From HK1 sp965202875 (lineage in GTDB: Bacteria > Pseudomonadota > Gammaproteobacteria > HK1), in the NCBI GenBank assembly GCA_965202875.1, contig OZ241870.1:4464001-4528000 (forward strand): 64,000 nucleotides of DNA. The letters are read 5' to 3'. The position numbers were made by a program, and so were the translations under genes. Below the pieces are notes generated by a model. It made no database searches. It had not been told where the DNA came from and worked only from the letters and a program-made list of their open reading frames with translations. Shown here one piece after another: positions 35,170 to 43,729 of the stretch. The number at the start of each line of letters is the position of its first letter. Position 1 is the first letter of the stretch.

Positions 35170-36231
35170 TCAGCCGCCCAGGAGGCGACGGATCAAGGTG
35201 GCGGCGGCGGCCTGGAGCGGCTTGGGCACGCCGTCTTGCGCGTCCCACCCCCGGTCGCTCCGGGCTCCGAGGCGGGGATCGTAGAGCACGGTCAGGGCCT
35301 TCTCCAGCCTGATCCCCCGTGCCTCGAAGGTCTCCGCGGCCTTGTCTCCGCCATGCGGCCGGGTGTGGTTCATCACCGTCCAGGTGGGGATCTCCGGGCT
35401 CAGCAGCGAGAGGCTCCGGCCCAGGACACCGGCCGTTTCCAGCGTCGGATCGGCCACCAGCACGCGGGCGTCGACCAGATCCAGCAACTGGAAGCGCAGG
35501 TGGGGGGCGCCCAGCCCGTCCACGACGATCAGGTGGGCGTCGCGGGCGAGGTGGTCCAGCAGCCATACGAGCCCCTGAAGTCCCGGAGGCGAGGGGAGCG
35601 CGCCCGTGAACCGGTAGCCCACGACGTCCAGGCGTTCGCCGGTGCGTCCCCTGAGCGCGGAGATCGCCTCCGGGTTGCCCTGTCCGCCCTCGGCCTGGGC
35701 CAGCACCTGCTCCAGGCCGGGCGGGACCTCGGTCTTCAACAGGAAGGCCAGGGCCGGGAACAGCCGGTTCAGGTCCACGCAAGCCACATAGTGTCCGGCC
35801 TGGGCCGCGGCGAGGGCGACGGCCCCGGCCAACGTGGTCGCTCCGGCGCCGGAGGCGCTCGCGAAGGCCGCCACCGTCCCCCGGGTCGGCAGCGCGTCCG
35901 GCTCGGACCCGAGCCGTTCCAGGGTGGCTTCCAGGACGGCCGGATCGACCGGCTTCACCAGGTAGTCGCCGACGCCTGCCTGGATGATCTCCCGGGTGCG
36001 CTCGGCGCTCGCGTCGCTCCCGATCGCGACGACCAGGGTGTCGGCGGTGCACCACCGGGCCAGCTCGTGGAGGCCGCCCCCGGCATAGCCGGTGCCGTCG
36101 AGGTCGACGATCAGGGTGCGGGCCGAGGTCCCGTCCTTGACCGCCCGCAGGACGGTGCGCAGATCGCCGGACAGCCTCGCCCCGTCGGGGTCCGGACGTG
36201 CAACGGCGTCAAGCTCTCCGATCAACGGCAT
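35170..36231 (-). CDS. cpaE: CpaE/TadZ-like localisation ATPase (copy 1)
   Basis: A 353-residue protein with an N-terminal receiver-like domain (TLIVDLDG at the beta-3 position, GDYLVKP with the conserved Lys) followed by a ParA/MinD-like domain. The Walker A is degenerate (ASASGAGATTLA). CpaE/TadZ places the pilus machine in the cell. A second, longer CpaE is at 47422-48603. Confidence 0.82.
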   Translation of the reverse strand: MPLIGELDAVARPDPDGARLSGDLRTVLRAVKDGTSARTLIVDLDGTGYAGGGLHELARWCTADTLVVAIGSDASAERTREIIQAGVGDYLVKPVDPAVLEATLERLGSEPDALPTRGTVAAFASASGAGATTLAGAVALAAAQAGHYVACVDLNRLFPALAFLLKTEVPPGLEQVLAQAEGGQGNPEAISALRGRTGERLDVVGYRFTGALPSPPGLQGLVWLLDHLARDAHLIVVDGLGAPHLRFQLLDLVDARVLVADPTLETAGVLGRSLSLLSPEIPTWTVMNHTRPHGGDKAAETFEARGIRLEKALTVLYDPRLGARSDRGWDAQDGVPKPLQAAAATLIRRLLGG

Positions 36232-36285
36232 GGCCTGCCCGAACCACGGACACGTCCGGGATCGTGATCGCGTCCGGTGTCCCGG

Positions 36286-37425
36286 TCACCGGAGTGCGGC
36301 GAGGAACTGCGCTTCGTCCGCACAGGCCAGCGCCGCTTCGAACACCGCGTCCCCGGACGAGGTGGCGAACGCCGGGTCGACCGGGAACCCCTCCGAAACC
36401 TCCACCCCCCGCGAGCGCAGTATCCGCTGCGCCATCTTCGCCAGCGCGTCCGCCCTGCCCCTGCGCTCGCCCTCTGCCAAACCTTCCGCCCGGCCTTTCC
36501 GCCGACCCTCCGCCAAACCCTTCGTCCGGCCCTTCTTCTCCCCTTCCGCCATGCCCTCCGCCATGCCCTCCGCCCGGCTCTGGCCACGCAGCGAACGCAT
36601 CAGCGCATCGTCGTCCGGCCCCGTGCCCTCTCGTGATCCCAACCTCCGCCCCAGACGCTCCAGTACCTCGTTCGTCCGCGCCGAACGCCCCGCCTCGTTC
36701 ATCGCCTCGTGAATCGCCTCCGCACGCCAGCCCGGAAACGCCCGGCTCTCCGGCGAGGCCCGGTAGACGCCACCTTCCAGCACGTGGATCGTCAGCCCCG
36801 GCGCCAGCCCCCGCGGACGACTCGCCACCCGGTGCTCCGGCACCTCCACCCACACCTCCGGAAACCCCCACGACTCGTACAGCTTCAGCTTCCCCCGCCG
36901 AACGTCCGTCGTGTGGTCCACCTCCAGCACCACGTCCGGATAGCTGTGCCTGCCCACCGCCATCGCATCGGCGCCCACCAGCTCCGCCCGCCGCGGATGC
37001 AGGTACACCGTCTGGTCCGCCTGCATGATGCGCCTCGGCTTCCCGTGCTCGTCGCGCACCAGCAGGTCCATCGAGCCGTAGCACTTGATGGACGAGCCAC
37101 GCACCGCGGCGATGCGTTCGACCAGCCCCGCCAGGCCGTGCGAGGGGTTCTCGTGGGTGGGGCTGGTGGGCTCGCGGACCATCCAGGCGGTTTCGGCCTC
37201 GGCGTCCCAGACTTCGAGGCGTCCGTCGTAGCGGCGGAGCTGGTCATGGGTCATGGGGACGGCCTTGCAGCCGGTGAACTCCAGCTCGGACAGCGGCAGC
37301 TCCGCCGGCGACTGTGGCGGTATGACCGGGACCGACGGCGGCTCGTTCCCCGGTGAGCGCTTCGGCCCGGAAGGGATGGCCGGCAGTGTCCGTGCGCCGT
37401 CCATGGCGGGATTGACAGTGCGCAT
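36286..37425 (-). CDS. Uma2-family (DUF820) PD-(D/E)XK nuclease-like protein, copy 1
   Basis: A 379-residue protein whose core shows the Uma2 pattern: PD at 163-164, E168-x-D170 and K179 (SYPDVVLEVDHTTDVRRGKL). The C-terminal third is a charged region of Ala-Glu-Gly repeats (AEGMAEGEKKGRTKGLAEG). An AGGAGAG site lies 6 nt before the ATG. Function of Uma2 proteins is unproven; nuclease activity is inferred from the fold. Divergent from the Rpn gene. Confidence 0.8.
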   Translation of the reverse strand: MRTVNPAMDGARTLPAIPSGPKRSPGNEPPSVPVIPPQSPAELPLSELEFTGCKAVPMTHDQLRRYDGRLEVWDAEAETAWMVREPTSPTHENPSHGLAGLVERIAAVRGSSIKCYGSMDLLVRDEHGKPRRIMQADQTVYLHPRRAELVGADAMAVGRHSYPDVVLEVDHTTDVRRGKLKLYESWGFPEVWVEVPEHRVASRPRGLAPGLTIHVLEGGVYRASPESRAFPGWRAEAIHEAMNEAGRSARTNEVLERLGRRLGSREGTGPDDDALMRSLRGQSRAEGMAEGMAEGEKKGRTKGLAEGRRKGRAEGLAEGERRGRADALAKMAQRILRSRGVEVSEGFPVDPAFATSSGDAVFEAALACADEAQFLAALR

Positions 37426-37743
37426 GGGATTCTCTCCTGGGCGGCTCCCGACGGCCGGAAACGGCGTCGGGTCGTGCCGCTCGGCGCGGCGTCCGTGATG
37501 GAGTCCCACCGATTCGCCAAGGTCCGGGGAGTGACACCCCGTCCGGGATGGTGGCCGTCGTATTCGGTGGGGAATCCGACCGACGGACAGGCGTCTGCCA
37601 AACCGCGCGTACAACAGTATGCGTTCACGCCGTTTGGCGCAATGGATTGCAGCAGGCGTCAATGTGGACGTGGATGCCTGGAAAGGAGTGATCTCGGACT
37701 CCTGGCCTACAAACCGCGGGACGCCCGCCGCTTTCGCGGGAGC
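37426..37743. other. Divergent Uma2/Rpn intergenic region, copy 1
   Basis: 318 bp with the two divergent starts. It contains a GGAAAGGAG far from a usable start and a CGCGGGACGCCCGCC-type hairpin before the Rpn gene. No firm promoter. The same region recurs at 39594-39911. Confidence 0.35.
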
Positions 37744-38787
37744 ATGGCTCCCCTCACCATGCCCCGCATGGCCTCCTCCTCCGACCCCGCCTACAAGCTC
37801 CTCCTCGCCCAGCCCCGCATGGTCGAGGACGTCGTGTGCGGCTTCCTCGCCCCCGGGTGGTGCGGCCAGCTCGACTTCTCCACCCTCACCCAAGTGAATG
37901 CCGAGTACATCGGGGCCGACCTCCACCGCCGCATCGGCGACATGGTCTGGCGCGTCGGGTTCAAGCCCGGCAGCCCCTCCGGCGGCCCGCCGCTCGCCAA
38001 CGGCGAACGTCCCTACCTGCTCCTCCTGTTCGAGTGCCAGTCCACCGTGGACCCCGACATGGCGTTCCGGATGCACGAGTACGTCTACCTGCTGCATCGC
38101 CACCTGCGCAACAACGGGACGGTCAAGGCCGAGGGGCGCGCACCGCCGGTGCTGCCGGTGGTGGTCTACAACGGCGAACGTCCGTGGACGGCGGCGGGAG
38201 CGCGGGCGGGACCGGTGGCGGCGCCGGGGACCGCACCGCCGCCAGAGGCAGCGGGCTGGATTGGCAACGAGGCCTGGACCTATGCGCTGCTCGACGAGCG
38301 GGAGCGGGCGGACGAGGGGGCCGACCTCATGGGCAGCCGGCTGCCGCCGGGCAACCGGATGACGACGCTGATTGGTCTGGAGGCGAATCCGGTGGAGGCG
38401 CGTGCACGGTTGCTGGTGGAGGCGTTCGAGCGTTACCCGGGGGAGGAGGAGAGGGGACTGCGGGAGGGGTATCATGCGCGGGTGAGGCCTCCGGGAGGGC
38501 GGTACGGGGATGTGGGCCTGCCGTCGTTCGAGGAGATGGAGCGTGCGTTGCAAGAGAGCCGAGGAGGGAAGGAGATGGCGACGTTGATGGAGGCGCGGAC
38601 GAGGGAGTTCGAGGAGCGGGCGGTCGCACGGGGAATCGCGCAGGGTGTTGCGCAGGGCCGGGCCGAGGAGCGCGCGCGGTTGCTCCGTTTGGCGGAGCGG
38701 CGTTTCGGCGCCGAGACGGCGGCGGAGCTGTCGGAGCTCGTGGAGAAGGCCGATGGCGCAGAGGATTCCACGCGGGCCGGGGACTGA
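37744..38787 (+). CDS. Rpn-family (PD-(D/E)XK) recombination-promoting nuclease, copy 1
   Basis: A 347-residue protein of the Rpn/YhgA-like transposase-related family: DPAYKLLLAQPRMVEDVVCG, then DFSTLTQVNAEYIG, GDMVWRVGF and LLLLFECQSTVDPDMAFRM (catalytic ExQ), PVLPVVVYNGERPW. The C-terminus has short AQG/AEE repeats and a helical end (ERRFGAETAAELSELVEK). Starts at 37744, 37759 or 37768 are possible; none has a good ribosome site. Rpn proteins cut DNA and promote RecA-independent recombination in E. coli; some are phage-defence linked. Confidence 0.85.
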   Translation: MAPLTMPRMASSSDPAYKLLLAQPRMVEDVVCGFLAPGWCGQLDFSTLTQVNAEYIGADLHRRIGDMVWRVGFKPGSPSGGPPLANGERPYLLLLFECQSTVDPDMAFRMHEYVYLLHRHLRNNGTVKAEGRAPPVLPVVVYNGERPWTAAGARAGPVAAPGTAPPPEAAGWIGNEAWTYALLDERERADEGADLMGSRLPPGNRMTTLIGLEANPVEARARLLVEAFERYPGEEERGLREGYHARVRPPGGRYGDVGLPSFEEMERALQESRGGKEMATLMEARTREFEERAVARGIAQGVAQGRAEERARLLRLAERRFGAETAAELSELVEKADGAEDSTRAGD

Positions 38788-39593
38788 GCCAGGACGGACT
38801 GCACCGGCGACGGACTGCCCCCGCGGTCGTCCGCCGGCCGCGCAGTGCGTGGAACGCCCCCATGCCACGGCCCGGAGCCCGCCGGAAGAATCGACCATCC
38901 TCGCCGGAAGGGATCGCGGCTCGGGAAACGAAAAAAAGCCCCTTCCAGCACGTGGATCGTCAGCCCCGGCGCCAGCCCCCGCGGACGACTCGCCACCCGG
39001 TGCTCCGGCACCTCCACCCACACCTCCGGAAACCCCCACGACTCGTACAGCTTCAGCTTCCCCCGCCGAACGTCCGTCGTGTGGTCCACCTCCAGCACCA
39101 CGTCCGGGTAGCTGTGCCTGCCCACCGCCATCGCATCGGCGCCCACCAGCTCCGCCCGCTGCGGATGCAGGTACACCGTCTGGTCCGCCTGCATGATGCG
39201 CCTCGGCTTCCCGTGCTCGTCGCGCACCAGCAGGTCCATCGAGCCGTAGCACTTGATGGACGAGCCACGCACCGCGGCGATGCGTTCGACCAGCCCCGCC
39301 AGGCCGTGCGAGGGGTTCTCGTGGGTGGGGCTGGTGGGCTCGCGGACCATCCAGGCGGTTTCGGCCTCGGCGTCCCAGACTTCGAGGCGTCCGTCGTAGC
39401 GGCGGAGCTGGTCATGGGTCATGGGGACGGCCTTGCAGCCGGTGAACTCCAGCTCGGACAGCGGCAGCTCCGCCGGCGACTGTGGCGGTATGACCGGGAC
39501 CGACGGCGGCTCGTTCCCCGGTGAGCGCTTCGGCCCGGAAGGGATGGCCGGCAGTGTCCGTGCGCCGTCCATGGCGGGATTGACAGTGCGCAT
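38472..39593 (-). pseudogene. Uma2-family protein, copy 2, 3'-truncated by the duplication
   Basis: The first 218 or so residues match copy 1 almost exactly, with PD and ExD...K intact. After GLTIHVLEG the frame leaves homology at the unit join (38941) and reads on antisense through Rpn copy 1 to 38472, adding about 155 meaningless residues. The Ala-Glu-Gly tail is lost. The core could still fold, so loss of function is not certain. Confidence 0.8.
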
Positions 39594-39911
39594 GGGATTC
39601 TCTCCTGGGCGGCTCCCGACGGCCGGAAACGGCGTCGGGTCGTGCCGCTCGGCGCGGCGTCCGTGATGGAGTCCCACCGATTCGCCAAGGTTCGGGGAGT
39701 GACACCCCGTCCGGGATGGTGGCCGTCGTATTCGGTGGGGAATCCGACCGACGGACAGGCGTCTGCCAAACCGCGCGTACAACAGTATGCGTTCACGCCG
39801 TTTGGCGCAATGGATTGCAGCAGGCGTCAATGTGGACGTGGATGCCTGGAAAGGAGTGATCTCGGGCTCCTGGCCTACAAACCGCGGGACGCCCGCCGCT
39901 TTCGCGGGAGC
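39594..39911. other. Divergent Uma2/Rpn intergenic region, copy 2
   Basis: Near-identical copy of 37426-37743 (for example GTCCGGGG becomes GTTCGGGG). Nothing else seen. Confidence 0.5.
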
Positions 39912-40931
39912 ATGGCTCCCCCCACCATGCCCCGCATGGCCTCCTCCTCCGACCCCGCCTACAAGCTCCTCCTCGCCCAGCCCCGCATGGTCGAGGACGT
40001 CGTGTGCGGCTTCCTCGCCCCCGAGTGGGGCGGCCAGCTCGACTTCTCCACCCTCACCCAAGTGAATGCCGAGTACATCGGGGCCGACCTCCACCGCCGC
40101 ATCGGCGACATGGTCTGGCGCGTCGGGTTCAAGCCCGGCAGCCCCTCCGGCGGCCCGCCGCTCGCCAACGGCGAACGCCCCTACCTGCTCCTCCTGTTCG
40201 AGTGCCAGTCCACCGTGGACCCCGACATGGCGTTCCGGATGCACGAGTACGTCTACCTGCTGCACCGCCACCTGCGCAACAACGGGACGGTCAAGGCGGA
40301 GGGACGCGCACCGCCGGTGCTGCCGGTGGTGGTCTACAACGGCGAACGTCCGTGGACGGCGGCGGGAGCGCGGGCGGGACCGGTGGCGGCGCCGGGGACC
40401 GCACCGCCGCCAGAGGCAGCGGGCTGGATTGGCAACGAGGCATGGGCCTATGCGCTGCTCGACGAGCGGGAGCGGGCGGACGAGGGGGCCGACCTCATGG
40501 GCAGCCGGCTGCCGCCGGGCAACCGGATGACGACGCTGATTGGTCTGGAGGCGGGTCCGGTGGAGGCGCGTGCGCGCTTGCTGGTGGAGGCGTTCGAGCG
40601 TTACCCGGGGGAGGAGGAGAGGGGACTGCGGGAGGGGTATCATGCGCGGGTGAGGCCTCCGGGAGGGCGGTACGGGGATGTGGGCCTGCCGTCGTTCGAG
40701 GAGATGGAGCGTGCGTTGCAAGAGAGCCGAGGAGGGAAGGAGATGGCGACGTTGATGGAGGCGAGGACGAGGGAGTTCGAGGAGCGGGCGGTCGCACGGG
40801 GCCGGGCCGAGGAGCGCGCGCGGTTGCTCCGTTTGGCGGAGCGGCGTTTCGGCGCCGAGACGGCGGCGGAGCTGTCGGAGCTCGTGGAGAAGGCCGATGG
40901 CACAGAGGATTCCACGCGGGCCGGGGACTGA
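39912..40931 (+). CDS. Rpn-family nuclease, copy 2
   Basis: The 339-residue copy differs from copy 1 by a few substitutions (for example APGWCG to APEWGG, EAWTYA to EAWAYA) and loses eight residues (GIAQGVAQ) from the C-terminal repeat. All core motifs are kept, so both copies look functional. Confidence 0.85.
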   Translation: MAPPTMPRMASSSDPAYKLLLAQPRMVEDVVCGFLAPEWGGQLDFSTLTQVNAEYIGADLHRRIGDMVWRVGFKPGSPSGGPPLANGERPYLLLLFECQSTVDPDMAFRMHEYVYLLHRHLRNNGTVKAEGRAPPVLPVVVYNGERPWTAAGARAGPVAAPGTAPPPEAAGWIGNEAWAYALLDERERADEGADLMGSRLPPGNRMTTLIGLEAGPVEARARLLVEAFERYPGEEERGLREGYHARVRPPGGRYGDVGLPSFEEMERALQESRGGKEMATLMEARTREFEERAVARGRAEERARLLRLAERRFGAETAAELSELVEKADGTEDSTRAGD

Positions 40932-41421
40932 ACCAGGATGGACTGCACCGGCGACGGACTGCCCCCGCGGTCGTCCGCCGGCCGCGCAGTGCGTGGAACG
41001 CCCCCATGCCACGGCCCGGAGCCCGCCGGAAGAATCGACCATCCTCGCCGGAAGGGATCGCGACTCGGGGAAGATGCTTGCGCATCCCCCTCGCAGGGTC
41101 GTTCATATTCGCCCGTTACGCAAGGCGGCTTCTCCCGGCATCCTTGTGCGGTACTACCGCCTTTCGGATATCGTGGGAATCGACTGGGTGCGTTTCTACC
41201 CGTACGATGCCCGAACCGCCGTTCTCCCGGATGCATTCGGCGTAGAATGAGGAGGCAGGCTAGCCTGCGCCGGACCCGGCGGCACCGTCATGATTCACTT
41301 CGACGCCGGCATCTCCCTGCCTCGATCCGCGCCACGCCAACCCCATTGCGCCAATACGGGTTCCCGGATCAGCGGGTCAGGTTCGGGAGGGGGAGTGCCG
41401 AGCCCGGCGGAAGACGCCGGG
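40932..41421. other. Region between the Rpn repeat and flp1
   Basis: The repeat unit ends near 41069. A 58-codon frame at 41074-41250 (MLAHPPRRVVHIRPLRKAA...) has GGGGAAG before it but matches nothing I know. A perfect stem CCCGGCG-TCTTC-CGCCGGG (41403-41421, minus strand) lies directly after the flp1 stop without a T-run; such stems often protect or end pilin mRNA. Confidence 0.4.
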
Positions 41422-41607
41422 TCAGGTGCTGCCGATTCCGGCGGTGAGTCCCGGGATCCTGCCGGCGATGGTGGTGATCATGTCGTCGAGGCTGGTCCCG
41501 AGGACGCCGGCGGCGGCGACGGCGGCGCCGGCGAGGACGGCGATGAGGATCGCGTATTCCAGCACCGTGGCGCCGGTCTGTCCCGGTTTGCTTCGCGTTC
41601 GGCGCAT
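41422..41607 (-). CDS. flp: Flp/Fap-type pilin 1
   Basis: A 61-residue prepilin with the Flp site G|ATVLEY (Glu at +5 followed by Tyr) after a short basic leader (MRRTRSKPGQTG), then a hydrophobic helix AILIAVLAGAAVAAAGVLG. Major-type Flp subunit processed by CpaA. The frame is open 99 nt upstream but the ATG at 41607 gives a normal leader. Confidence 0.88.
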   Translation of the reverse strand: MRRTRSKPGQTGATVLEYAILIAVLAGAAVAAAGVLGTSLDDMITTIAGRIPGLTAGIGST

Positions 41608-41772
41608 GGTGCGGGTGTCTCGTCCGCCTGTCCACGCCCGCTCCGCGGCAGGTTCATGGTTCGGGATGCCGATCGGCTGCCGCGATGCGCTTCGGGTTCG
41701 GGTCATGTGGAGCGGGGCTCCGTGAACGCCTGTCCCCGAACCGTCCTGTTCCGCAGCAAACAGGATCGGGAA

Positions 41773-42189
41773 TCAAAGGAAGGGCTGTGCCGATTTTGTG
41801 TAGCAGGGATCTGAAAATATTCCGGCACGAAATCCGATTTCCCGTTTCCCTCCGGTCGCCAGTTCCAGTCTCCCCCAAAGTGGATGCGAGCGAAGCGCCA
41901 CTCCAGGCGCATGAGAGTACGGTATCCATGCAACTTCATCCTCACATAGATCCTCACAACGCTCACGCTGTCGAGTGGTTACACTGCCATACCGTCTCTC
42001 GACGGCTGTGATGCACTCTTGTACGCAGATTTGATACGCGTCGGGCCTCTGATATACGTCTAATCTGCTGTATGCATCAAACACATCCGAGGACGCTGTG
42101 CCTGACGATAATGCGGTAATCAAAAGCAATACCGCGACGTACACCGGTATTCTGTTCCGATCACTCACTGTTCTGCCTGTGGATTTCAT
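41773..42189 (-). CDS. Secreted small protein with twin CX3C motif
   Basis: The 138-residue product has a signal peptide (about 14-34, VYVAVLLLITALSSGTASS) and a twin CX3C pattern, C55-x3-C59-x18-C78-x3-C82, which would form two disulfides between paired helices. GAGGA lies 7 nt before the ATG at 42189 (an in-frame ATG at 42204 also exists). GC is near 50%, well below the rest of the window. It overlaps the upstream small gene by 29 bp. Family not recognised. Confidence 0.55.
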   Translation of the reverse strand: MKSTGRTVSDRNRIPVYVAVLLLITALSSGTASSDVFDAYSRLDVYQRPDAYQICVQECITAVERRYGSVTTRQRERCEDLCEDEVAWIPYSHAPGVALRSHPLWGRLELATGGKREIGFRAGIFSDPCYTKSAQPFL

Positions 42190-42466
42190 TCTGCAGTTCC
42201 TCATCTTCTTCCACGCTCGGGTCCTGCCAAGTTGACACCTTCCAGTTCATCAAGATTGAGTACTTGTTGCTAGTAGCTGTTTTTTCGATTTCCTTGACTT
42301 CTTCTTTCAATTCCTTGAATTCCGTCCAGAAAAAACCAGACAACGCCACCATTCCCGAAACTACGATTGTCAGGGCATGTAACGTCTTGATCCGTATATG
42401 GCTACAGAGCCACTCTGGATTCCTCGATTTCGCCCCGTTGCTGGAGTCCGATTCGCCTTCACTCAT
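42161..42466 (-). CDS. Small membrane protein with coiled coil
   Basis: A 101-residue protein with one membrane span (about 30-47, ALTIVVSGMVALSGFFW), then a short coiled coil (EFKELKEEVKEIEKTATSN). AGGAG lies 8 nt upstream of the ATG at 42466. Low GC like its downstream partner. The pair may be an imported two-gene unit; no function recognised. Confidence 0.55.
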   Translation of the reverse strand: MSEGESDSSNGAKSRNPEWLCSHIRIKTLHALTIVVSGMVALSGFFWTEFKELKEEVKEIEKTATSNKYSILMNWKVSTWQDPSVEEDEELQNEIHRQNSE

Positions 42467-42971
42467 CGTTCGTCTCCTTTCCACCCGATGAAGGGGTGTT
42501 CTTGCCGACCGAGGATTTCGATCGAGATCAAGTTTCCAACTTCACTATGGACGCAACTCGTACAACACCCATCCCGCACAATACAGGCTCATTCGACCCC
42601 CCTGGTGAGAAATCCGGGGCGAGTCGCCGGCTCAACCGCTTCGCGTCCACCTTGCGGCGTAAGTCGCCCGCCGTGAGTCACCTGCGCCTGCCTTCGAGTC
42701 GTTCCATGTCCGGCCCGTTCCGGGGGGCCGCACCTGCCTGCTCCGGACCCGTTCCGTATCCCGCCTTTCCGGAACGGGCCGGCCTGTCCGCCCGCTCCGG
42801 GCTGCTTCGCGGTCGCCGCATGGCTCGGGGCACCGTGCCCGCCGCCCGCCCCGATCCGCCGCGCGGGATCCGGGTCACGGCATGGGCTGCCCGGCCCGTG
42901 CGAACCGGACCCCCTCGGCGGAACCGGACCCCCTCGGCGCCGGCAATCGGGATGCCCGTGGGCGTTGCGCG
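42467..42971. other. Gap between the low-GC islet and flp2
   Basis: GC rises back to the window average near 42600. A 19-bp direct repeat (GAACCGGACCCCCTCGGCG twice, 42902-42939) lies close to the flp2 stop. No promoter for the islet genes could be fixed and no conserved coding frame is seen. Confidence 0.4.
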
Positions 42972-43238
42972 TCAGGTGCTTCCGACGCTCGAGACGGTGG
43001 AGGTCACGTTGCCCGCAATGGTGGTGAGCGCATTCGAGATCTGAGTCCCGAACTGCGTGACGGCCACCGTCACCGCACCCACGATGACGCCGAGCAGGAT
43101 GGCGTACTCGATGACCGAGGCCGCCCGCTCGTCCTTCACCAGCCGCCGAAGCATCCTTCCGGGGCGTCCGGCGCCGGCCTTCAGGGACTCCACGGCGCTC
43201 ATGCACTTCACCTGCATCCTCACGAAAATGGCGTTCAT
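42972..43238 (-). CDS. flp: Flp/Fap-type pilin 2 with long leader
   Basis: An 88-residue prepilin: a basic leader of about 40 residues (ending RRLVKDERA), then ASVIEYAILLGVIVGAVTVAV with the Glu-Tyr pair of Flp pilins. The A|ASVIEY site differs from the usual Gly at -1. A GGAGG site lies 7 nt before the ATG. A promoter candidate is 226 bp upstream. Confidence 0.88.
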   Translation of the reverse strand: MNAIFVRMQVKCMSAVESLKAGAGRPGRMLRRLVKDERAASVIEYAILLGVIVGAVTVAVTQFGTQISNALTTIAGNVTSTVSSVGST

Positions 43239-43463
43239 GGTTCTGCCTCCACGCTGTCTGGTTGACCGGCCTTTCCCGTTTTCCTCTCGACTCGAGGGGT
43301 CGCAGCTCCGTTCGCGGTTCGGCGCCCGGGCTTCCGATTCCCGATCCTGCGCCATCCGGCCCGCGCGCTCCCCGCTTCCGGGGGAACGGCAGCGGAGCAG
43401 GTCCCCCCGTTCTCCCGGGGGCAGGCTCTGCTTTGCCTTCACGTTGCATGATACCGGAAAGAG

Positions 43464-43492
43464 CGTATGCCGGTATCCCAAGGCCGTGTCAA
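43464..43492 (-). promoter_or_regulatory. Candidate sigma-70 promoter for flp2
   Basis: TTGACA, 17-bp spacer, CATACG on the minus strand. The -35 is perfect, the -10 weak (three of six). It would give a 5' UTR of about 220 nt. Confidence 0.4.
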
Positions 43493-43581
43493 TCCCCCCA
43501 ATTGCGCCGCCTCGTGCCAACGCAAGGCCCCCCGGGACTGCACCGGCCGGGACCGGTCGCGGTCGAAGCAGCCGATGCCGA

Positions 43582-43609
43582 CCGCCCGGCGGCATCGGCC
43601 GCCGGGCGG
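43582..43609. repeat. 28-bp hairpin downstream of tadG
   Basis: Perfect 12-bp arms CCGCCCGGCGGC / GCCGCCGGGCGG around an ATCG loop, about 120 bp after the tadG stop. No T-run follows on either strand. Confidence 0.7.
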
Positions 43610-43612
43610 CGT

Positions 43613-43727
43613 GCCGGTCGAACGACCCACCCGGTCCACGACGGCCCCGGCCCGTCTTCGTAGGCAAGCCTGACGACGGCCTGCCGCCGGTCGAACGACC
43701 CGCCCGGTGCACGACGGCCCCGGCCCG
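43613..43727. repeat. 42-bp direct repeat at the tadG 3' end
   Basis: GCCGGTCGAACGACCC...GGCCCCGGCCCG occurs at 43613-43654 and 43686-43727 with two mismatches; the second copy abuts the tadG stop. Confidence 0.8.
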
Positions 43728-43729
43728 GC

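Larger units (their letters stand above)
36773..41069. repeat. 2.16-kb tandem duplication of a truncated Uma2 plus Rpn unit
   Basis: Unit 1 is about 36773-38925 and unit 2 about 38941-41069, offset 2168 bp (2144 after a 24-bp deletion in copy 2). The copies are nearly identical, including the 318-bp intergenic region. Each holds the 5' part of a Uma2 gene and a complete Rpn gene. The join lies at CGAAAAAAAGCCCCTTCCAG, where Uma2 copy 2 loses its 3' end. Confidence 0.95.

Noticed and set aside
41074..41250. 58-codon plus-strand frame after the Rpn repeat
   Set aside because: No family resemblance and only a weak ribosome site; kept as a note in the gap entry.
42589..43449. Minus-strand frame of 286 codons over flp2
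   Set aside because: It overlaps flp2 in another frame; flp2 has the pilin motif and a ribosome site.
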